A DNA stretch of 23,318 bases from a virus: the IMG/VR virus record IMGVR_UViG_3300021197_000915, positions 1-23,318 of that record; one strand, given 5' to 3'. The position numbers and the translations under genes are program-made. The stretch's first letter is position 1. The number at the start of each line of letters is the position of its first letter. The notes beneath the pieces are model-generated. The model saw only the letters and a list, made by a program, of their open reading frames with translations. It searched no databases and was not told where the DNA came from. This document shows positions 1 to 7,661 of this stretch, piece by piece.

Positions 1-141
1 CACTGTGGGTTCTCTCCAAATAATTTTACAAGTAAAATGAGAACCACATTGACATTTTCTTATATTGAAACTGAGCACGTAGATTCAATGAGTGTAGGAG
101 AAATTAAAAAAGCTCATAAGTACCAATTTAATATGTTATAA
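1..141 (+). CDS. C-terminal end of a phytanoyl-CoA dioxygenase-like protein (partial)
   Basis: Frame 1 is open from the window edge to TAA at 139-141, giving the last 46 residues of a gene that begins outside. The fragment starts with His, then S-P-N-N-x-x-S-x-x-x-R and a hydrophobic strand ending in SYIE. This resembles the distal iron-binding His and 2-oxoglutarate-binding Arg region of phytanoyl-CoA dioxygenase (PhyH) proteins, which usually read H-x-S-x-x-N-x-S-x-x-x-R-R. The His-to-Arg spacing (13) is slightly longer than the usual 11 or so. With the HxD half missing, the call is a motif-based inference. Two more 2OG oxygenases follow within 2 kb. Confidence 0.5.
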   Translation, partial: HCGFSPNNFTSKMRTTLTFSYIETEHVDSMSVGEIKKAHKYQFNML

Positions 142-142
142 T
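134..142 (+). promoter_or_regulatory. possible extended -10 promoter (TGTTATAAT)
   Basis: TGT followed by a perfect TATAAT at 137-142 forms an extended -10 element 24 bp before the ATG at 167. I see no acceptable -35 at 16-18 bp. It overlaps the stop codon of the upstream gene. It could start transcription near 149 for the small gene at 167. Confidence 0.35.
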
Positions 143-166
143 TAGTAGTGTATCTCACACATACTA

Positions 167-385
167 ATGAACAGACAAAACATTCTTCGTAAGTTTCCCG
201 AGGACATTGATATTCTTAATGATGCTGTAGATGGAGTTGTAAATCTTGAGGATGAATATCCACATATCTATAAAAAAATTTATGAGTTTTATGATGTGCG
301 TGGTCTACAACTGTTCGGAGACCCTGACGATGACTATGAAGTGGTTTTGACACAATTAGAAAAAGATCTTGATCTATTAATTTAA
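167..385 (+). CDS. small acidic protein of unknown function
   Basis: This encodes 72 residues with no recognised motif. The composition is strongly acidic, with many Asp/Glu including a DPDDDYE stretch near residues 52-58 and an acidic amphipathic C-terminus. No signal peptide or membrane segment is visible. Its stop codon overlaps the next start as TAATG at 383-387, so it is probably translationally coupled to the downstream 2OG oxygenase. I do not recognise the family. Coding is supported by the coupled overlap and by codon use like its neighbours. Confidence 0.65.
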   Translation: MNRQNILRKFPEDIDILNDAVDGVVNLEDEYPHIYKKIYEFYDVRGLQLFGDPDDDYEVVLTQLEKDLDLLI

Positions 386-888
386 TGCAGATTTATTATG
401 AAGTACTTCCTGATAATCTTTTGGAAGAATGTTGTCTTGAATTAACTGATTTAATGAATGAACGCTGTTGGGGATCTTCTACATTAAGATGGGATCCTCA
501 ACTTAAAAAAGGTATTGTCGGAGATTCTATTCATACATATGTACCTGAAGATACTAAAGAGAAAATAATTAGATCTATATCAAAATATTTTCCTGAAGGA
601 TCTAATTATGATATGCAGTACTATGTCTGGTTACAGAATGCTGGCATCGCGAATCATGATGATGGTGCTCATAAATATGGTGTCACAATATACTTGAATT
701 TTACTTGGGATAAAAATCATGGTGGTATCTTTCTTTGGGATGATGGCGATCCAGTAATTATGAAAGCAGTTGTTCCTAAACGTAATATGATGGTTGTCAA
801 TGATTCTAATCAGAGGCATATGGTGACACCAGTCTCTGCTCTTGCTGAACACCCACGGTTCTCCATACAAATCTGGGTTGACCCTTGA
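385..888 (+). CDS. Fe(II)/2-oxoglutarate-dependent oxygenase (2OG-FeII superfamily)
   Basis: This 167-residue protein has the compact double-stranded beta-helix layout of prolyl-hydroxylase-like 2OG oxygenases. The HxD iron ligands are H91 and D93 in NHDDG. They are followed by the strand VTIYLNFTWD, then GG.F.W at residues 113-118. The distal His is H145 in RHMVTP and the 2OG-binding Arg is R158 in PRFSIQIW. Full-length relatives in cyanophages are of similar size. The family hydroxylates proteins or small molecules using O2, 2OG and Fe(II); the substrate here cannot be read from sequence. The gene starts on the TAATG overlap with the upstream small gene. The stop at 886-888 lies inside the -35 box of the next promoter. 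Confidence 0.88.
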   Translation: MQIYYEVLPDNLLEECCLELTDLMNERCWGSSTLRWDPQLKKGIVGDSIHTYVPEDTKEKIIRSISKYFPEGSNYDMQYYVWLQNAGIANHDDGAHKYGVTIYLNFTWDKNHGGIFLWDDGDPVIMKAVVPKRNMMVVNDSNQRHMVTPVSALAEHPRFSIQIWVDP

Positions 889-913
889 CAACTCCTGCTT
901 CTCCTGCTATTAT
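885..913 (+). promoter_or_regulatory. sigma70-type promoter upstream of the gene at 936
   Basis: TTGACA (885-890), a 17 bp spacer, then TATTAT (908-913) preceded by TGC, an extended -10. The predicted start near 920 leaves a leader of about 15 nt before the ATG at 936. The -35 overlaps the TGA of the preceding gene. The match is close to the psbA promoter at 10064. Confidence 0.8.
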
Positions 914-935
914 TATTCAGTAAGTCATCCTGATT

Positions 936-1184
936 ATGAAAGTTCTTCTTGAGCGTTTCCCCTATCGTTATATTGAGTCTGGTGTACTGGAAATCAATGG
1001 TAAACCAGACTTTCGTATTCAGAAAGCAGATCCTTGGACTAAGCGTTACAAAGATATGTACCTGTGTGATAATGTAATGCAGATGACTACAGCGATGGGA
1101 GATTTTGACTATACTAAATGGTTAGATCCTGACGGCGTACCCTGCTATGTAAAAAATAATGTCGTTAAACAACACTCCTTTTAA
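936..1184 (+). CDS. hypothetical protein, 82 residues
   Basis: This encodes an 82-residue soluble protein rich in aromatic and charged residues, with no signal peptide and no motif I can name. It sits directly behind a strong sigma70-type promoter (TTGACA-17-TATTAT), so it is probably the first gene of a short early transcript. Its 3' end overlaps the next ORF if that starts at 1159. I do not recognise the family. Coding is supported by the promoter and by the lack of a competing frame. Confidence 0.6.
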   Translation: MKVLLERFPYRYIESGVLEINGKPDFRIQKADPWTKRYKDMYLCDNVMQMTTAMGDFDYTKWLDPDGVPCYVKNNVVKQHSF

Positions 1185-1542
1185 GTTCAATAACCAAACT
1201 AAATTTGTTCCTGCAAAACCTCCTGAATTTACAAACACTATGACTACCTATGAACGCCTTGATGCTGCTGAGAAAGAACTTCGTTCTGCTCTTGGTTCTG
1301 TAACTGGCACTGCTTCTTCTACCAGTCTTCATAAACTTCTTTCTCTTATTGAAGGCGTTGAAGATGTGAAACGTGCCTTTGTTGGTTCCAATGATCTTCA
1401 GTTTACTTCACCTGATCCTGATATGTACTCTGGATATATTGGTGACAATATCAATTTCAATTTAGATAGTGCTGCTACTCATGCTGCAGGAGAAGTCTAT
1501 ATGCCTGGTGCAAACGCTCAAGATGTAATTACATTTTCATGA
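1159..1542 (+). CDS. hypothetical protein, about 100-127 residues
   Basis: The frame is open from ATG 1159 (127 residues). The first ATG overlaps the end of the preceding gene by 26 bp, while an internal ATG at 1240 would give a 100-residue protein starting MTTYERLDAA. Neither start has a clear Shine-Dalgarno. The middle is predicted helical (ERLDAAEKELRSALGS, SLHKLLSLIEGVEDVKRAF) with a Ser/Thr-rich linker, followed by an acidic DPDPDMYSGYIGD region. No catalytic motif is visible. It ends just before an intrinsic terminator. Function unknown. Confidence 0.6.
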   Translation: MSLNNTPFKFNNQTKFVPAKPPEFTNTMTTYERLDAAEKELRSALGSVTGTASSTSLHKLLSLIEGVEDVKRAFVGSNDLQFTSPDPDMYSGYIGDNINFNLDSAATHAAGEVYMPGANAQDVITFS

Positions 1543-1613
1543 TGTACTGGTTTCCAATTTCCAGACAAAGAATTGGTGGCGCGGCATGTAAAACCCTACA
1601 TAAGTGGCATTAA
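1539..1613 (+). CDS. possible 24-codon micro-ORF ending inside a terminator
   Basis: ATG at 1539 overlaps the TGA of the preceding gene (ATGA, at 1539-1542) and reads 24 codons to TAA at 1611-1613. The stop falls in the centre of the terminator palindrome. The peptide is basic and aromatic (it begins MMYWFPISRQRIGG). Coupling geometry is the only support, so chance is quite possible. Confidence 0.25.
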   Translation: MMYWFPISRQRIGGAACKTLHKWH

Positions 1614-1627
1614 TGCCACTTTTTTTT
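1603..1627 (+). terminator. intrinsic terminator directly abutting a start codon
   Basis: A perfect 18-nt palindrome (AGTGGCATTAATGCCACT, 1603-1620) is followed by an eight-T run (1620-1627). The ATG of the next gene begins at 1628 with no gap. It should end transcripts from the 936-1542 genes, yet the downstream gene has no room for its own promoter or Shine-Dalgarno between hairpin and ATG. Confidence 0.8.
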
Positions 1628-2185
1628 ATGAATAATTTTATTGAACTATATGATAATGCTTTGTCACCAGATCAATGTGATAGTATCATAGAATATATCA
1701 ACACATCTTCTCGGATAAAGCGAGGACTTCTGGGCGATGGAGTTGATACTTCACGAAAAGATAGTTGGGACGTACATAGTAGATTTGAAGATCAAACTGT
1801 AGTAGATACCATGATACATGGTGCCCTATGTGAATGTCTTGATGATTATAAAATTAAAAACCCTCAGTTGAATGATATAGGATATTGGGGATTGGAAAAT
1901 AAATATAATCTTCAGAAGTATCTTCCTGGTGGAGGATACCCAAAATCACACTGCGAAGCTGGAGTGCGACAGAACTCGCATCGTGTCGCGGTGTGGATGA
2001 TTTATCTTAATACGGTTACTGATGATGGTGGGACTAACTTTCCTCAGCATAATTTGATTACTGATGCTGTTCAAGGAACGGCAGTACTTTGGCCTGCTGG
2101 ATGGACACATTTTCATCATGGTGTGATCAGTAAAACACAATATAAGTATATTGCTACTGGATGGTATTCTTACGTCCCTCAATAG
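1628..2185 (+). CDS. Fe(II)/2OG-dependent oxygenase, prolyl 4-hydroxylase-like, with HxE iron motif
   Basis: This encodes 185 residues from ATG 1628; an in-frame GTG at 1604 lies in the terminator stem and is unlikely. The C-terminal half is a prolyl 4-hydroxylase-like fold. SHCEAG places the proximal ligands at H108-x-E110, followed by VAVWMIYLN, then DGGTNFP (132-139), GTAVLWPAGWTHFHHG with distal His at 163 or 164, and K173 at the usual 2OG-contact position in YKYIATGWY. The proximal acid is Glu rather than the common Asp, but all other landmarks are intact, so activity is plausible. The substrate is unknown. It precedes the late virion gene block and could act on virion proteins, which is inference. 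Confidence 0.85.
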   Translation: MNNFIELYDNALSPDQCDSIIEYINTSSRIKRGLLGDGVDTSRKDSWDVHSRFEDQTVVDTMIHGALCECLDDYKIKNPQLNDIGYWGLENKYNLQKYLPGGGYPKSHCEAGVRQNSHRVAVWMIYLNTVTDDGGTNFPQHNLITDAVQGTAVLWPAGWTHFHHGVISKTQYKYIATGWYSYVPQ

Positions 2186-2188
2186 ATT

Positions 2189-2196
2189 TATAAATA
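2189..2196 (+). promoter_or_regulatory. T4-type late promoter box TATAAATA
   Basis: A perfect TATAAATA lies 28 bp upstream of the ATG at 2225, immediately after the stop codon of the oxygenase gene. In T4-like phages this box is recognised by the gp55/gp33-modified RNA polymerase. The gene behind it encodes a virion protein, which fits late expression of the 2225-8829 block. Confidence 0.8.
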
Positions 2197-2224
2197 CTTT
2201 GAAGGAAAGTATAAAGGACATGTA

Positions 2225-4723
2225 ATGTCACGACTATTAGTTGACGAACTAGTAAATTTAGCAAATAACGATAAAGTTATTTTCGCTGAAGGAGCAAAAA
2301 TTTCAACGGGGGAAACCCTTGATTTGAATGGTGCTACAATTACTTTGTCAGATGGTCTTGGACTTAACAATCAAATTTTAGCATCCACTGGTTCTGGATT
2401 AAAGTGGATTACATTCACTGATACTAATAGTGCCTATGCATTTGCATCAGTAAATGCTGCTGCTAATGATGTTAAGTTAAGACTAACTGGCAGTGGTGAT
2501 GCCACAGGGCAGCAGGATCAAGTAACATTTACTGGTGCTGGAAGTGTAACCCTGGTAGAAAATGCTGGTGTAATTACATTTACCGGATCGGACACCAATA
2601 CTACATATGATTTAATTCTTGCTGATGAGGTAGATGGTGCCAGTGCTACGCTGACGGGATCTGATAGTAGTTCTGATGCATTGATCTTGAAAGGTGGTAG
2701 CAATATTACCATCACTAGAAATAATAATGAAGTTACATTCGCTACTTCATTATCAGGAACTGTAGGTGCTCCTAGTACAACAACAGATAATGCTATCGCA
2801 TTGTTTGATGGGGTGAACGGAACAGTTCTTTCAGATTCTACACTAGTTGTAGATACTAATAGCAATCTAACAGGTGTTAATAGTATTACTACTGCTACAC
2901 AAACAGCGAGTAAGATTCCATTTTGGTATGATCAGCAGGGAAGTTTCCCAAGTGCCACGACATACGAAGGTGCAATCGCCTTTAATGATGATGACAACCA
3001 ACTCTATTATGCTGCTGGTAACTCATGGTATAGAGTTGCAAGATATACTGACATTCAGCAGGATACTAACACCACATATACTTTAAGTTTTGATGGTAAT
3101 ACCACATTAACTCTGACTGGATCTGATACTACAACAGATATAGTTTCGTTTCTTGAAAACTACTATGGTGAAACACGAATTATTCCTTCTGGTGATACAT
3201 TAACATTAAGTTCTAAAAAGTATACAGTTTCTTCTGAAACAGGATCAGGCAATACAGTTAAACTTAGATTGACTGGTACACATTATAATACTAATGGTAC
3301 TGTGTATGGTACACCATCCACTGATGATATTGTAATCGCTGGTGCTGATGGTCTGACTGTTGAGAGAACAGATGAGAATACAATTACTCTGAGACAAGGT
3401 GCTGGATCTGGGGGAGGTTCATCTTATAGTGATAGTCAAGCCAAGGATGCAGCTGCACAAGCACTTCTTAATGGTACTCAGTTGGGTATCGCATTCACTT
3501 ATGACAACACAAATAAGGTAATTAATGCTCAAGTAGGAACTACTCCTACCACATATAATATTACTACTGCTTCTCAAACTGGAGATTATCTGTTCACTGG
3601 ATCAGATCGCAGTAACACTTTCAGTGGTGATGCTGATCCTTCAATCACTCTTTATGCTGGTGATACAATTACCTTTAATAATACTGCCACATATGTAGGG
3701 CACCCAATGTATATTAGGGTTGCGAATGGTGGTTCTAGTGTAAACAATCCTGTTGCTTCTGGAGAAGGAACTGCTACAGTTTCTTGGACACCTACAGTTG
3801 CAGGAACATATTATTATCAGTGTAGTGCTCACTCCAGTATGGTTGGAACTATTACAGTTCTTTCTTCTGGTGGTGGTGGCGGTGGTGGATCTGCGATCTT
3901 ATATGACCTTTATGGCACTAACACTACATCAAATAATGTAATCTTTAATCTTGATCCATCTGTAGGATCTACCGATCAACTTGAACTTGTCGGGGGTGGT
4001 GGTACTAATATCTCATGGGACTCTGTTAATAAAGCAGCAACTATTTCTAGTACAGCACCAGTTAACGCCGACTGGAATGCTACATCGGGTCTTGCTCAGA
4101 TTCAAAACAAACCATCTATTCCATCTGCATATACATTACCTGCTGCTACAACATCAGCACTGGGTGGTGTTATTCCTGACGGCACTACTATTACTGTAGA
4201 TGCTAATGGTAATATCGCAGCTGCTGCCGGAGGATATGTATTACCAATCGCCGCCGCTGGCACCTTGGGTGGTATTAAAATTGGCGCTGGTCTTTCTATT
4301 GATGCTGGTGGCGTTGTTACAGTTGCATCTGGTGGATCTGTTGGTCTGCAAGCACGTCAAAGTTTCAACGGAACTACATCATCATTGGCAGATAATGCTA
4401 CCGGAGACCTAAATATAACAGCATATAAAGCATATACTTTGCTTAAAATTGAGACTGATGCTGATGCCTGGGTGCGAGTCTATACTGATGCTGCTGCTAG
4501 AACAGCAGATGCTACCCGAAGTGAAGGAACTGATCCTGGCACTGGGTCAGGAGTGATCGCTGAATCTAGAGGATCAGGAGTAGTTAGAATGGCACCTGCT
4601 GCTTTTGGTTATAACAATGATTCGCCTAGTGCGACAGATACAGTATATCTTGCAGTTACCAATCGTTCTGGTGCTGCAGCAACCATCAACGTAACCCTTA
4701 CCGCAATTAGATTAGAGGCATAA
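2225..4723 (+). CDS. large virion structural (tail-fiber-like) protein with an embedded cupredoxin-like domain
   Basis: This 832-residue Thr/Ser/Gly/Asn-rich beta protein is typical of cyanomyovirus fiber or decoration proteins. Residues 1-40 carry the MSRLxxDE module shared with the genes at 7662 and 7897. Repeated beta units with VKLRLTG begin near 82 and 345. GAIAFNDDDNQLYY near 247 is a phage-fiber-like motif. A GSGGGSS linker lies near 400. Residues about 440-545 look like a type-1 copper (cupredoxin) domain: AGDTITFNN, H493 in GHPMYIRV, then C533-x2-H536-x2-M539 in YQCSAHSSM followed by GTITVL. A poly-Gly linker follows, then LGG-type repeats (about 630-700) as in T4-like fibers. A TATAAATA box precedes it and the stop is 1 bp from the next start. 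Receptor binding or capsid attachment is inference. Confidence 0.88.
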   Translation: MSRLLVDELVNLANNDKVIFAEGAKISTGETLDLNGATITLSDGLGLNNQILASTGSGLKWITFTDTNSAYAFASVNAAANDVKLRLTGSGDATGQQDQVTFTGAGSVTLVENAGVITFTGSDTNTTYDLILADEVDGASATLTGSDSSSDALILKGGSNITITRNNNEVTFATSLSGTVGAPSTTTDNAIALFDGVNGTVLSDSTLVVDTNSNLTGVNSITTATQTASKIPFWYDQQGSFPSATTYEGAIAFNDDDNQLYYAAGNSWYRVARYTDIQQDTNTTYTLSFDGNTTLTLTGSDTTTDIVSFLENYYGETRIIPSGDTLTLSSKKYTVSSETGSGNTVKLRLTGTHYNTNGTVYGTPSTDDIVIAGADGLTVERTDENTITLRQGAGSGGGSSYSDSQAKDAAAQALLNGTQLGIAFTYDNTNKVINAQVGTTPTTYNITTASQTGDYLFTGSDRSNTFSGDADPSITLYAGDTITFNNTATYVGHPMYIRVANGGSSVNNPVASGEGTATVSWTPTVAGTYYYQCSAHSSMVGTITVLSSGGGGGGGSAILYDLYGTNTTSNNVIFNLDPSVGSTDQLELVGGGGTNISWDSVNKAATISSTAPVNADWNATSGLAQIQNKPSIPSAYTLPAATTSALGGVIPDGTTITVDANGNIAAAAGGYVLPIAAAGTLGGIKIGAGLSIDAGGVVTVASGGSVGLQARQSFNGTTSSLADNATGDLNITAYKAYTLLKIETDADAWVRVYTDAAARTADATRSEGTDPGTGSGVIAESRGSGVVRMAPAAFGYNNDSPSATDTVYLAVTNRSGAAATINVTLTAIRLEA

Positions 4724-4724
4724 A

Positions 4725-7391
4725 ATGTCAGTTTTAAAGAACACAGTTCAAGTTAATAATGGAAACACTGGATGGAATGCAGGGCATGTTATGGATGCCA
4801 TGGAAGAAATCATTGGAGATTTAGGATGGAATTCGGGCACTCAAAAGGATGGAGTTCCTCAGAGTGTGCGAAATTATAATTCCTCAGGTACTACAGCTGA
4901 TGATGTTACACGATGCACGTACAATTATGAAACTAGTGGACTTAGTGCCACTTATTATAACACTGCTTATGCTAGAGCGCCATTTCGCACATGGAAAGGT
5001 GTTTACTATGATGTACACGCAAATGGCACTACTGCATATAGACTTTTAAAGAAATTTTTTATTGCTTCTAGTGAAGTTGATGAAACTACCAATACGTTTA
5101 CCGAGGCAGAACATCAACTTAGCACTGGCGATCCTGTTGTTTGGGGTTATGATACTTATGAGCCAACGTCTGATGTTGATGCTATCCCCGAACTGACATT
5201 TGGTACAACATATTATATTATCAAAGTAGATAACGATAATTTTAAACTTGCGGCAAGTTTATCAGATGCTAATAGCACAACAGAGATTGATATTTCTGCC
5301 AAAGCTGGTAGTGGAGGTGTTCCTCTTGTCCAGGCATTTTCCAGTGTTACTGATAACAATGATATTAATGTATTAAAAGGTGACCATATTTATTTTTATA
5401 ATAGAACTCCTGGTATTCCTACTCACAGTAGTTTGATGGCAGCGGGCACTGGTTATACAGCAACTGGAACTGATGTTGCTACTACTGGTGGATCTGGTAC
5501 AGGGTTGACAGTTGACTTTACTGCAAATGCTGGTATTTTGCAGTCTGCTGTAATTAATACTGCAGGAACTGGATATGTTAAAGGAGATATTGTCACAATT
5601 ACTACGGGTAATGGTGATGCAACATTTAGAGTTGATAGAATTTCTGGATCACTTGGTCAGAAATTTACATTGTGCTCAAATACAGATGACTATGCTTCGG
5701 ATAAACTTTTAAGACAATACACAGAAACAGGTGGTAATTATTATCCACATACAACTAGTCACACCAGTTGGCCAGATGATTTCTCTGGTAATGATTTAAA
5801 TCCACCAACGCTTGATTTTGATGGTGGTGCAAATCAGAATGGATTGAGGTTGGATACAAAATACTACCGTCAAACTGAATCAAATTCATGCACACCTACT
5901 GAACTCAGATTTCCTGATTTCAATGTTAATGATCCTCGTGAGAATAGTACGCAGAAATATATCTATGCCAATGATACTACTCCTGGTATGACAGGAAATA
6001 TTATTATTCATGCAAGTACCCGCATCAACGGAAGTTCCGGTGAATATTACAGTCATTTTAACTATACTGTTCCTGCATCTGGTGGTAGGGGCGCATTAGA
6101 TCTTAGATTTTATATAACTTTTACTGAGGGATACCCTTACTACAACGGCGGCGAACTGGTGGGTGTCTCCATTATGAATGTTGCAGAAGGATGGACTACT
6201 GGAGAAGTATTTACAGTTCCTGGTGATCAGATTGGGGGAAGTAGTCCTGCTCAAGATGTTACTTTTGGTGTTGCCGCAAATGAAACTTCCACTGGTGCTC
6301 ATGATGCTAAATTAGAAATTGTAACTACTACTCTTGGTGCTGGACCTAACTTCTTCCAAAAATCTGATAATGGTTACTTTGGTACAGTGAAATTAGAAAA
6401 TGATGCTACTAAAAAATACGGCACTTCATACTATACATTTGGAATTCATACTGATGCTGATCCTCATACTATGTGGATTTCTTCTGGTTCATTCCTACAT
6501 TGGTTGAATCGTAAAGGAACAACAGGTGGCAGCTCCAGCGGATCTGCTTATGGCTTTCATACAGGTAGAAGGGGTTTAGATTATCAATACAATATACAAT
6601 CTCCTAGCAATAGCGACGGCAACTGGGCAACCGTTGAGTTTGCTTCATCTACTACTCCCACAGCATATCCTTTAAAGATTTATTCTTATAACGCACAGTC
6701 TCCTCAAGATGGTAACTTTGCCATAATTCAATTTGTACAGACTATTAATGAGATTGATCACCAATATGGAACATTCTACCTGATTAAAGGAAATCAAGTT
6801 GGTTCAAATATCTTTGATTTAGATCATGTTTGGATTGGTTGCCATGGTGAGTGGACCAGTAGCGGCAGGACCTTATTGAATAGTATGTATGTACCAAACT
6901 ACCACTATTACACATCTGGTGCCTCTAGGGAACCTGCAGGTAATTATTCTCTCGCGAGAGAAGCTTTCTATGGATATTATAGAGATAGTTCTGACAACTG
7001 GGTTGACAAGTTTGAGGACCAATATTCATGTAATATTGATACTGATAATGATCATGGGCGAAACGCGGTCACATATTTCAGAGATGCTACCTATGACAAT
7101 TATGATGGATACTCTGTAAGTGCATCTGCAGATTACTATCGTCCTATGAAAGGAATTCCATTGTCTAGAAAGATGATGCCAGTTCCTTATACTTTACCTG
7201 ATGATTTTGTACTACTTCAGGTCTCTACATCTCCAGGTTTAACTAACTTCAGACCAGGAGACACGATTACTATTAGTGCGTCTGAGGTTTATGAAGTGAT
7301 CAGAGCAGCATGGCAAACCAACCAAAACTCTCTGGATGGTCTTAACGACAGCTCTAGTATGGGTCTCTTACTTCTCGCGAGGACAACCTAA
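4725..7391 (+). CDS. large virion structural protein, probably tail fiber or baseplate-associated
   Basis: This 888-residue protein begins one base after the preceding stop and overlaps the next gene by TAATG, so it belongs to the same late operon. The N-terminus (MSVLKNTVQVNNGNTGWNAG) does not carry the MSRxxxDE module of its neighbours. Near residues 125-180 is a segment of the form EAEHQLSTGDPVVWG...TTYYIIKVDNDNFKLAAS. Tandem GTGY and GTGYVKGDIVTI beta repeats follow near 240-290; both types are common in phage baseplate and fiber proteins. The rest is rich in Tyr, Gly, Ser and Thr. No enzymatic motif or membrane segment is visible. A structural role is well supported by composition and context; its position in the particle is unknown. 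Confidence 0.8.
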   Translation: MSVLKNTVQVNNGNTGWNAGHVMDAMEEIIGDLGWNSGTQKDGVPQSVRNYNSSGTTADDVTRCTYNYETSGLSATYYNTAYARAPFRTWKGVYYDVHANGTTAYRLLKKFFIASSEVDETTNTFTEAEHQLSTGDPVVWGYDTYEPTSDVDAIPELTFGTTYYIIKVDNDNFKLAASLSDANSTTEIDISAKAGSGGVPLVQAFSSVTDNNDINVLKGDHIYFYNRTPGIPTHSSLMAAGTGYTATGTDVATTGGSGTGLTVDFTANAGILQSAVINTAGTGYVKGDIVTITTGNGDATFRVDRISGSLGQKFTLCSNTDDYASDKLLRQYTETGGNYYPHTTSHTSWPDDFSGNDLNPPTLDFDGGANQNGLRLDTKYYRQTESNSCTPTELRFPDFNVNDPRENSTQKYIYANDTTPGMTGNIIIHASTRINGSSGEYYSHFNYTVPASGGRGALDLRFYITFTEGYPYYNGGELVGVSIMNVAEGWTTGEVFTVPGDQIGGSSPAQDVTFGVAANETSTGAHDAKLEIVTTTLGAGPNFFQKSDNGYFGTVKLENDATKKYGTSYYTFGIHTDADPHTMWISSGSFLHWLNRKGTTGGSSSGSAYGFHTGRRGLDYQYNIQSPSNSDGNWATVEFASSTTPTAYPLKIYSYNAQSPQDGNFAIIQFVQTINEIDHQYGTFYLIKGNQVGSNIFDLDHVWIGCHGEWTSSGRTLLNSMYVPNYHYYTSGASREPAGNYSLAREAFYGYYRDSSDNWVDKFEDQYSCNIDTDNDHGRNAVTYFRDATYDNYDGYSVSASADYYRPMKGIPLSRKMMPVPYTLPDDFVLLQVSTSPGLTNFRPGDTITISASEVYEVIRAAWQTNQNSLDGLNDSSSMGLLLLARTT

Positions 7392-7648
7392 TGCCTTATA
7401 CACCAGTATCACATACACTTTCACTTGCTCCTACTGCGGGAGCAGATGATTTTGGTTTCAGTGGTGGTCTACCAACAACAAATACTGCTTTTGTTACTCC
7501 TGCCATTACATTTACAGAAAATCCAATCGGACCTTATACTCCAAAAAACTTCCTACTTTCTAGGTTTCCTAGTGGTGGTCTTTATAATACAGCAGCAGAA
7601 GCATTTCATACTGGCAGACCTTCTTCCGGTCAACTATATCCACGATAA
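7391..7648 (+). CDS. small virion-block protein, 85 residues
   Basis: This encodes 85 residues rich in Pro, Thr, Gly and Phe, beginning MPYTPVSHTLSLAP. It starts on the TAATG overlap with the 888-residue gene and ends 13 bp before the next start, so it is translated with the structural operon. No membrane segment or catalytic motif is visible. The low complexity and PT-rich composition suggest an extended structural peptide or connector, which is inference. A second frame over the same DNA (7425-7652) is a hydrophobic Leu-rich shadow and was not kept. Confidence 0.65.
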   Translation: MPYTPVSHTLSLAPTAGADDFGFSGGLPTTNTAFVTPAITFTENPIGPYTPKNFLLSRFPSGGLYNTAAEAFHTGRPSSGQLYPR

Positions 7649-7661
7649 ATAATTAAAAACC

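Noticed and set aside
1604-1627. GTG start giving an eight-residue extension of the oxygenase at 1628
   Set aside because: The codons lie inside the terminator palindrome and its T tract; ATG 1628 is the natural start and matches the length of the family.
2518-2865. Reverse-strand open frame of 115 codons
   Set aside because: It is a shadow of the low-complexity Thr/Ser-rich virion gene on the + strand, with no start signal or motif.
6947-6962. Perfect 16-nt palindrome TTCTCTCGCGAGAGAA in the 888-residue gene
   Set aside because: It lies in a well-defined coding frame (YSLAREA), there is no T tract, and no second full copy is seen; a chance palindrome is the simplest explanation.
7644-7651. 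GATAAATA late-box-like sequence before the gene at 7662
   Set aside because: It overlaps the upstream stop and would start transcription only a few bases from the ATG. The gene is already in an operon and the first base deviates from TATAAATA.
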